In this document: piece by piece, positions 1-3,072 of the stretch
Position numbering within the stretch: position 1 is the stretch's first letter
Layout: the number at the start of each line of letters is the position of its first letter
NCBI GenBank assembly: GCA_910583895.1
Contig: CAJTYJ010000078.1
Location: 1 to 6,016, forward strand
Origin: an uncultured Lachnospiraceae bacterium
GTDB lineage: Bacteria > Bacillota > Clostridia > Lachnospirales > Lachnospiraceae
Length of the DNA stretch: 6,016 nucleotides
Direction of reading: 5' to 3'
Notes under the pieces: generated by a model
The model's input: only the letters and a program-made list of their open reading frames with translations
Database searches by the model: none
Told to the model about the DNA's origin: nothing
Made by a program: the position numbers and the translations under genes

Positions 1-10
1 ATTTTTCATG

Positions 11-35
11 CTGCGGATATGCTGTGCATCCGCAG
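11..35 (+). terminator. Perfect 8-bp hairpin at the left edge, terminator-like
   Basis: CTGCGGAT (11-18) and ATCCGCAG (28-35) pair perfectly around a 9-nt loop. The plus-strand continuation is T-rich (TTATGCTTTATTTTA) but is not a clean U-run. It could end transcription of a gene lying left of the window. Function is inferred from shape only. Confidence 0.3.
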
Positions 36-99
36 TTATGCTTTATTTTACGCCACTTCTCCTGTTAAGTCCACTCTCCAAACGGATAGTCCGGGGCAC

Positions 100-164
100 T
101 TTTTCGGTTTTTTTTAAATTATTTATGTCTTTTTGGGCAGACATTCTGAATGATTTTTCGGTTT
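100..164. repeat. Direct repeat TTTTTCGGTTT x2 flanking a small hairpin
   Basis: The 11-mer TTTTTCGGTTT occurs at 100-110 and again at 154-164, starts 54 nt apart. Between them ATGTCT (125-130) and AGACAT (139-144) form a 6-bp hairpin with an 8-nt loop. The arrangement sits just upstream of the promoter of the small gene at 234, so it could be a pair of regulator sites. Low sequence complexity (T-runs) makes chance recurrence possible. Confidence 0.35.
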
Positions 165-179
165 ATCCATTACTGTTTA

Positions 180-208
180 TTGCTTTCCCCACAGCCTGCC
201 TTTATAAT
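180..208 (+). promoter_or_regulatory. Sigma-A type promoter for the small gene at 234
   Basis: The -10 box is TATAAT at 203-208, a perfect match. The -35 box is TTGCTT at 180-185, separated by 17 nt. Transcription would start near 215, leaving a leader of about 20 nt that contains little more than the AGGAGG at 222-227. The position and spacing fit the gene at 234 very well. Confidence 0.7.
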
Positions 209-233
209 AGACTTATCATACAGGAGGAAAGGT

Positions 234-470
234 ATGTTCACTTTCGAAGATTTCAAATCATTAGCTGGGATAACAGACCGTGACGAACTCATGTCCGCTG
301 TCTCCCGGATTCCCGAAGACGATTTACGGACAGCCCTCTTTATGACGCTCCTTGCGTGGAGCAAACATCTGGAGATAGATCAGGAATTATGGAAACGGGA
401 GCATGAACACGCAAACAATGCGGAAGCAATGCTGAATTCCCAATCTCCTGACAACAGACTGAGGCAGTAA
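234..470 (+). CDS. Small protein of unknown function, 78 aa
   Basis: I do not recognise this family. The start at ATG 234 is supported by AGGAGG at 222-227 with a 6-nt spacer and by the consensus promoter just upstream. The same frame is open back to 150, but that longer version has no ribosome binding site and would begin upstream of the promoter. The product is acidic and soluble, with no signal peptide or membrane segment visible. It starts MFTFEDFKSL and has a predicted helical middle (residues about 15-60, with a DDLRTALFMTLLAWSKHL stretch) and a polar C-terminus rich in Glu, His and Asn. It stands alone: nothing follows on the same strand before a hairpin at 488-527. It looks like an accessory gene with its own promoter. 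The alternative, a spurious frame, is unlikely given the promoter and binding site. Confidence 0.7.
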   Translation: MFTFEDFKSLAGITDRDELMSAVSRIPEDDLRTALFMTLLAWSKHLEIDQELWKREHEHANNAEAMLNSQSPDNRLRQ

Positions 471-487
471 GGGTTCCGGGCATTAAA

Positions 488-527
488 AAACGGGAAAAGG
501 GCTGGAAAGACGGTCTTTTTCCTGTTT
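488..527 (+). terminator. Long hairpin behind the 78-aa gene, probable terminator
   Basis: Bases 488-504 pair with 511-527 in a stem of about 17 bp with several G-U pairs and a 6-nt loop (GAAAGA). It begins 17 nt after the stop codon at 470. The T-rich part (CTTTTT, 515-520) lies inside the 3' arm and there is no clean U-run after it, so termination efficiency is uncertain. Position directly behind the gene is the main support. Confidence 0.45.
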
Positions 528-742
528 CGACAATATCCTATTCCTTTTTACCTTTCCGCTGTATACTATCACGGAAACTCATATTGTTATTCGTCAGTTT
601 ATTTGAACTAAAATCCCCAGTTTTTCTCCATACCTTTTGTGTTATCCATTCTATCTGTTACGCAGAAAAAGAGCAGGAACCCTCACTGACCAAAGTTTGT
701 GTTCCTGCCTTTACTCACACCATGGCGGACAAATCCGCCACA
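528..742. other. Gene-free, hairpin-rich interval
   Basis: No credible gene was found on either strand. Three inverted repeats are visible. TTTCCG/CGGAAA lies at 553-558 and 572-577. GCAGGAAC/GTTCCTGC lies at 673-680 and 701-708, with a 20-nt loop. TGGCGGA-CAAA-TCCGCCA at 723-740 is a perfect 7-bp stem with a 4-nt loop. On the minus strand the 673-708 stem is followed by CTCTTTTTCT and could be a terminator in that direction. No gene feeding it is visible. The interval separates the small gene on the left from the LysR remnant on the right. Confidence 0.5.
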
Positions 743-994
743 GACAAGGATATGATAACAGTAATTACACAAGAATAGTCTGCTGTTCAATGCTTCCCTG
801 CTTGTGGAAGAGGGATTGGGTTATGCGATCTGTTTTGACCGTATCATCAATACCTCCGGTGACAGCAGACTTACGTTTCGCCCCTGTCGCCAACCATTGA
901 GATTGAAATGTATATGATCTGGAAAAAATATCAAATCTTTTCCAAGCCTGCAGAAAAATTTTTGATGATGATGCAGGAATGTGTATTAAAATAG
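743..994 (+). pseudogene. C-terminal remnant of a LysR-type transcriptional regulator, frameshifted
   Basis: Translating 771-884 gives NSLLFNASLLVEEGLGYA, then ICFDRIINTSGDSRLTFRP. Shifting frame by one base at about 884-887, the text continues LSPTIEIEMYMIWKKYQ and then IFSKPAEKFLMMMQE, ending at TAG 992-994. Read together this matches the end of the ligand-binding domain of Clostridia LysR regulators, whose typical pattern is an effector-domain 'NASL.VEEGLGYAL..D..INTSG.S.L.FRPL.P..E' followed by 'WKKYQ.FSK.AEKFL'. One base appears lost in the CCCC run at 881-884. A second shift near 773 would join an upstream piece (DKDMITVIT, 743-769). No DNA-binding domain is present upstream, so about 200 N-terminal residues are missing. 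The fragment cannot make a working regulator. Family identification is by recognition of the C-terminal pattern. The exact left boundary is uncertain. Confidence 0.7.
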
Positions 995-1068
995 CATATA
1001 TTTTGTTCATGTAAAAACTGAAATAATAGTTCATTCCGCTTTTCTCCCTCCATTAGTACAATCTTACT

Positions 1069-1075
1069 GGAGGTG
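1069..1075 (+). promoter_or_regulatory. Ribosome binding site fixing a GTG start
   Basis: GGAGGTG at 1069-1075 lies 8 nt before GTG 1084. There is no other in-frame start at a proper distance, so this site decides the start of the XRE gene. Confidence 0.75.
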
Positions 1076-1083
1076 AACGAATA

Positions 1084-1407
1084 GTGGAAGGTTTACATGA
1101 ATTTTTCGGAATGGCAATTAAAAACGCAAGGATGGACTGCAGTCTGACACAGGAAGCACTGGCGGAGCGGGCCGGGATCAGCTGCCGCTACCTTATCGCC
1201 ATCGAGAATGAAGGGAGGATTCCCAAGCTCCCTGCTCTCTACCGGCTGATACATAGCATGCACATCTCAGCAGACCATATTTTCTATCCGGAACAGCCAT
1301 CAGAAGGGTCCGAGCGGGCGCAGCTTACCCATATGCTGGAGTCCTGCTCCGACCGGGACATCCACATCCTTCTCGGTGCAGTCAAAGCCATGCTGCAGGA
1401 ACAATGA
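1084..1407 (+). CDS. XRE-family helix-turn-helix regulator, 107 aa (first copy)
   Basis: A small cytoplasmic DNA-binding protein of the XRE/Cro-CI type. The HTH core spans about residues 8-66. Helix 2 begins at SLTQEALAERAG, the recognition helix is ISCRYLIAIENE (32-43), and a hydrophobic helix LPALYRLIHSMHI with ADHIFY completes the fold. The C-terminal 30 residues form a separate tail ending in SDRDIHILLGAVKAML. That motif recurs as SDEDIRLLIGFIERMK in the second XRE gene at 1894, so the two are related regulators. The start is GTG with GGAGGTG 8 nt upstream. No convincing promoter is seen in 995-1083. It is convergent with the minus-strand gene ending at 1518, with a hairpin between them. 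A role in controlling the mobile element is inferred from context. Its target is unknown. Confidence 0.85.
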   Translation: MEGLHEFFGMAIKNARMDCSLTQEALAERAGISCRYLIAIENEGRIPKLPALYRLIHSMHISADHIFYPEQPSEGSERAQLTHMLESCSDRDIHILLGAVKAMLQEQ

Positions 1408-1410
1408 GCA

Positions 1411-1451
1411 GAGAACCATTTCCCGCACTCTCCTCTGGGGAAGTGGTTCTT
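1411..1451. terminator. Hairpin between convergent genes
   Basis: Bases 1412-1424 pair with 1438-1450 in a 13-bp stem with one G-T pair, closing a 13-nt loop. It starts 4 nt after the stop codon of the XRE gene and lies in the 110-nt gap between two convergent genes. It lacks a clear U-tract on either side, so it is terminator-like by position and stem length only. Confidence 0.45.
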
Positions 1452-1517
1452 CGCCTGTCCTCTGTCTTTCCCTTCTTCCGGAGCCTCTCATCTTCTCACA
1501 GTAAAATACAGCGCAGT

Positions 1518-1745
1518 TCATGCCCTGTTCTTCTTCAATTCTCCCGCCAGATAACGCACTGCTTCCTCCGGGGTAGGGATCTTGTTTTGACGCGGCACCC
1601 TGTTCTGGTAAGCTTTTGTGATCGCATTACTATTCAGCGGATTTATATACGCCTCTGTCAGCGCTGCCTGCATATCCTCGCGTACTTCTTTCACACTCAC
1701 CCCGTGTTTCTTCGCCAGTTCCCGATATATCTTCCGCATGCTCAT
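1518..1745 (-). CDS. Small Spo0A C-terminal-domain-like DNA-binding protein, 75 aa
   Basis: The product begins MSMRKIYRELAKKHGVSV and ends EEAVRYLAGELKKNRA. The layout resembles the tail of the Spo0A effector domain: a first helix (IYRELAKKHG), a turn, a helix resembling the Spo0A stretch 'IAKKFNTTASRVERAIRHAIE' (here VKEVREDMQAALTEAY), then a 'KxTPEE' segment before a final helix, as in Spo0A's 'KPTNSEFIAMVADKLR'. Stand-alone proteins of this kind are common in Clostridia mobile elements and are annotated as Spo0A-C-like. The start at 1745 is chosen because GGAGGA (minus strand, 1758-1753) lies 7 nt upstream. The frame is open to 1823, but that extension would pass through its own promoter. 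A consensus promoter at 1791-1819 drives it. It is divergent from the XRE gene at 1894 and may be its regulatory partner. Family call is moderate: no full Spo0A domain is present. Confidence 0.7.
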   Translation of the reverse strand: MSMRKIYRELAKKHGVSVKEVREDMQAALTEAYINPLNSNAITKAYQNRVPRQNKIPTPEEAVRYLAGELKKNRA

Positions 1746-1790
1746 AGAAATCTCCTCCGTGGTAAAAACTATAATCGCCTGTTCTTTTTG

Positions 1791-1819
1791 ATTATAAGCG
1801 ATAATATTATCTTTTTCAA
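1791..1819 (-). promoter_or_regulatory. Consensus promoter for the Spo0A-C-like gene
   Basis: On the minus strand TTGAAA (1819-1814) and a perfect TATAAT (1796-1791) are separated by exactly 17 nt. Transcription would start near 1784, giving a leader of about 40 nt ahead of ATG 1745. The spacer contains a perfect 12-bp palindrome (1800-1811), which suggests repression by a dimeric regulator. Confidence 0.75.
1800..1811. promoter_or_regulatory. 12-bp palindrome inside the promoter spacer, candidate operator
   Basis: GATAATATTATC is its own reverse complement and lies wholly between the -35 and -10 boxes of the minus-strand promoter. A protein bound here would block RNA polymerase. The bound protein is unknown; an XRE regulator encoded next door is the simplest guess. 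Confidence 0.45.
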
Positions 1820-1821
1820 CC

Positions 1822-1848
1822 AAAACAAGCGTTACAATCGCTCGTTTT
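1822..1848. promoter_or_regulatory. Dyad AAAACAAGCG / CGCTCGTTTT, candidate operator
   Basis: Arms 1822-1831 and 1839-1848 match at 9 of 10 positions around TTACAAT (1832-1838). TACAAT (1833-1838) is a plausible -10 box for the rightward XRE gene, though no good -35 is seen. The core ATCGC recurs at 1774-1778, 1798-1802 (inverted) and 1837-1841. TATAATCGC (1770-1778) and TACAATCGC (1833-1841) are near-identical direct copies. This fits an autoregulated divergent control region. Confidence 0.45.
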
Positions 1849-1852
1849 TACC

Positions 1853-1860
1853 CTGTACAG
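1853..1860. promoter_or_regulatory. 8-bp palindrome CTGTACAG
   Basis: A perfect palindrome in the leader region of the XRE gene at 1894, 33 nt before its ATG. It is short enough to occur by chance. It is listed because it is the third dyad in a 60-bp stretch. Confidence 0.25.
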
Positions 1861-1893
1861 AGCTTAAGATTAACACATTGGGAGGACATCAAA

Positions 1894-2211
1894 ATGGATG
1901 AACAGTTTATCCGGGACCGGATCTCCAGTCTCCGGCAGGAAAAACAGATTTCTGAGCGAAAGATGAGCCTGGATCTGGGCCACAGCACCAGCTATATCCG
2001 CAGCATCACCTCTGGCAGGGCGCTGCCGTCCATGAGTGAATTCCTGTATATCTGCGAATACCTGGGCGTGACACCCATGGAGTTTTTCAACGAGGAACGG
2101 AAAACCACCCTGACCCAGCAGGAAGCGATCGAACACATTTATTCCATGTCGGATGAGGATATCCGGCTGCTGATCGGGTTCATTGAGCGGATGAAGGCTG
2201 GCGGAAAATGA
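1894..2211 (+). CDS. XRE-family helix-turn-helix regulator, 105 aa (second copy)
   Basis: A small cytoplasmic DNA-binding protein. The HTH spans about residues 5-66: helix 1 FIRDRISSLRQEKQ, helix 2 SERKMSLDLG, recognition helix STSYIRSITSGR, then LPSMSEFLYICEYLGVTPMEFF, the classic XRE 'lxxia..L.vs...lf' ending. The tail (residues 70-105) includes SDEDIRLLIGFIERMK, matching the tail of the XRE gene at 1084. The start is ATG 1894 with GGGAGG at 1880-1885, 8 nt upstream. It is divergent from the Spo0A-C-like gene and shares a 148-bp intergenic region with candidate operators. Its stop codon is embedded in the foot of a terminator hairpin. A CI-like repressor role for the element is inference. 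Confidence 0.88.
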   Translation: MDEQFIRDRISSLRQEKQISERKMSLDLGHSTSYIRSITSGRALPSMSEFLYICEYLGVTPMEFFNEERKTTLTQQEAIEHIYSMSDEDIRLLIGFIERMKAGGK

Positions 2212-2247
2212 CAGGCAGTATCGTGAGTACCGGTGCTGCCTGTTTTT
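2211..2247 (+). terminator. Intrinsic terminator of the second XRE gene
   Basis: ACAGGCAG (2211-2218) pairs perfectly with CTGCCTGT (2236-2243). Five further pairs, two of them G-T, extend the stem to 13 bp with a 7-nt loop. TTTTT at 2243-2247 follows. The stem begins on the last base of the stop codon. The opposite strand has only a weak tail (CATTTT), so it may also slow the convergent minus-strand transcript. Confidence 0.8.
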
Positions 2248-2353
2248 CAAACACATCTTCTTTCCCCTTGTTCCTTCATCTGTCATCCTGCTTTATAGAC
2301 TATAGCTTTCCACTTCTCCATACTTCCCATGCCTGCTCCAGTCGTCAACATCA

Positions 2354-2533
2354 TCAAAAATGACGCAAACAATCCATAAAAAAATCCCTGTCCCTGCGAT
2401 CCTTCCGTGTGCAGTTTAGAACTTCCTGCTTCTCTCCTCCTATCCCCTTTCCGCCCATATCCAGAAACTGCTCCTTTATTTTTCTCTGTCTATAAGTTTT
2501 TGTTAGAGTGGGACCTTCTGGGCGGTTCACCAT
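2354..2533 (-). CDS. Possible small basic protein, 59 aa, unknown function
   Basis: I do not recognise this protein. The minus strand reads ATG at 2533 with AGGAGG (2544-2539) 5 nt upstream, and the frame runs to TGA at 2356-2354. The product starts MVNRPEGPTLTKTYRQRKIK and ends FFMDCLRHF. It is strongly basic, with about 14 Lys/Arg, includes RKDRRDRD, and has no membrane segment. It is the next minus-strand start after the winged-HTH gene, about 270 bases downstream, so it may belong to the same transcript. The start codon and Shine-Dalgarno sit inside a hairpin with an alternative partner, which suggests controlled translation. Against it: another minus-strand frame (2283-2726) is equally open apart from one TAG, so the coding frame here is not settled. 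Codon statistics or homologues would decide. Confidence 0.4.
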   Translation of the reverse strand: MVNRPEGPTLTKTYRQRKIKEQFLDMGGKGIGGEKQEVLNCTRKDRRDRDFFMDCLRHF

Positions 2534-2551
2534 GAACCCCTCCTGGGTTCA
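2524..2551 (-). promoter_or_regulatory. Shine-Dalgarno-sequestering hairpin with competing arm
   Basis: Read on the minus strand, TGAACCC (2551-2545) pairs perfectly with GGGTTCA (2539-2533), leaving AGGAG as the 5-nt loop. The ribosome binding site is therefore at the tip and the ATG at the base of the stem. A third segment, TGAACC (2529-2524), just inside the coding region, can pair with the same GGTTCA instead, across a 3-nt loop. The middle arm can only be in one pairing at a time, so the two states would expose or occlude the start differently. Structure is seen in the sequence; regulation is inference. Confidence 0.45.
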
Positions 2552-2662
2552 CAACGGAAGCGGCGGCGCAAAGCGGCTCCTGATACTGCCACTTTCTTCC
2601 CAGACACATCAGTCCGAAAGGCAGACTTCTTCCTTGGCGGATTTCAACGGTTGCAACAAAAA

Positions 2663-2764
2663 TATAGTAAACGTCATAACTATTCTTACTTTGCCCGAAA
2701 GCCATCACAGCAACGACAATCGGCATAGCATGTCAAAGTAAAGATTTTAAAGTCATTTACTATA
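2663..2764. repeat. Imperfect 31-bp inverted repeat with 40-nt spacer
   Basis: Arm 2663-2693 and the reverse complement of 2734-2764 agree at 23 of 31 positions. The outer ends are perfect (TATAGTAAA) and the inner ends nearly so (TTACTTTG). It lies between the stop of the winged-HTH gene and the candidate 59-aa gene. It could be a protein-binding site, a transfer-origin accessory site or a remnant of element ends. Nothing in the sequence decides which. Confidence 0.45.
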
Positions 2765-2804
2765 GTTTCACTATCTTTTTCCATATTTTCCAGAAAATGC
2801 CTCT

Positions 2805-3059
2805 TTACAGAATGGTATATAAATTCGAGGTATGGCTGCCATTCTCCCGATACCGGAATTCCTTCCTCAGATACCCTGCACTGACCAGATCGTTCAGGGC
2901 GCGTTTGATGGTGCTGCGGGACATCCCCAGTTCCCTGGCCATGGTAGGGATGGCAGGCCAGCAGCTTTTGTCCCGATCCGCCCGGTCATGGAGATACATA
3001 TAGACTGCCACCGCCCGGTGGGGCAGTCCGGAAGCGTAGATGGTTTCAAAATATCCCAT
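2805..3059 (-). CDS. Winged helix-turn-helix protein of mobile elements, 84 aa
   Basis: A small DNA-binding protein of the kind found next to virD4-like genes in Firmicutes conjugative elements, similar to the N-terminal wHTH of replication-initiator-like proteins. It starts MGYFETIYASGLPHRAVAVY. The HTH lies at about 36-57 (IPTMARELGMSRSTIKRALN, with SRSTIKRALNDL as recognition helix). The wing follows (AGYLRKEFRYRENGSHTSNLY). Its length is normal for the stand-alone form. The gene begins 13 nt after the stop of the VirD4-like gene. Its AAGGAGG (minus strand 3070-3064) lies in that gap only 4 nt from the ATG, so translational coupling is likely. It may bind element DNA or regulate the transfer operon; the exact role is not known. 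Confidence 0.85.
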   Translation of the reverse strand: MGYFETIYASGLPHRAVAVYMYLHDRADRDKSCWPAIPTMARELGMSRSTIKRALNDLVSAGYLRKEFRYRENGSHTSNLYTIL

Positions 3060-3072
3060 ATCCCCTCCTTCT

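Larger units (their letters stand above)
2248..2804. other. Low-coding interval between transfer operon and regulators
   Basis: Apart from the candidate 59-aa gene, its hairpin and the inverted repeat, no firm gene is seen. A minus-strand frame runs from 2726 to TAG 2492-2490 (78 codons without a ribosome binding site), and the same frame then stays open for 68 more codons to TGA 2285-2283. That second part includes a hydrophobic stretch resembling a membrane segment (FFYGLFASFLMML). This could be a decayed gene. The segment is where secretion-channel genes would be expected after a virD4-type gene, and none is recognisable. Confidence 0.5.

Noticed and set aside
8..283. Plus-strand open frame of 91 codons at the left edge
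   Set aside because: It has no ribosome binding site, overlaps the promoter and start of the better-supported 78-aa gene in another frame, and is hydrophobic from T-rich DNA rather than from a recognisable membrane protein.
765..1034. Minus-strand frame of 89 codons
   Set aside because: It is antisense to the LysR remnant, whose plus-strand reading matches a known family, and has no ribosome binding site.
1746..1823. N-terminal extension of the Spo0A-C-like protein to a start at 1823
   Set aside because: That start would lie upstream of the predicted transcription start near 1784 and has no Shine-Dalgarno, while ATG 1745 has GGAGGA at proper distance.
1404..1901. Plus-strand frame of 165 codons
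   Set aside because: It runs antisense across the Spo0A-C-like gene and its promoter. The minus-strand gene has a consensus promoter and a good ribosome binding site, so this is a shadow frame.
2524..2551. Reading the TGAACCC/GGGTTCA hairpin as a transcription terminator
   Set aside because: It has a short stem and no U-tract on either strand. Its loop holds a Shine-Dalgarno, so a translational role fits better.
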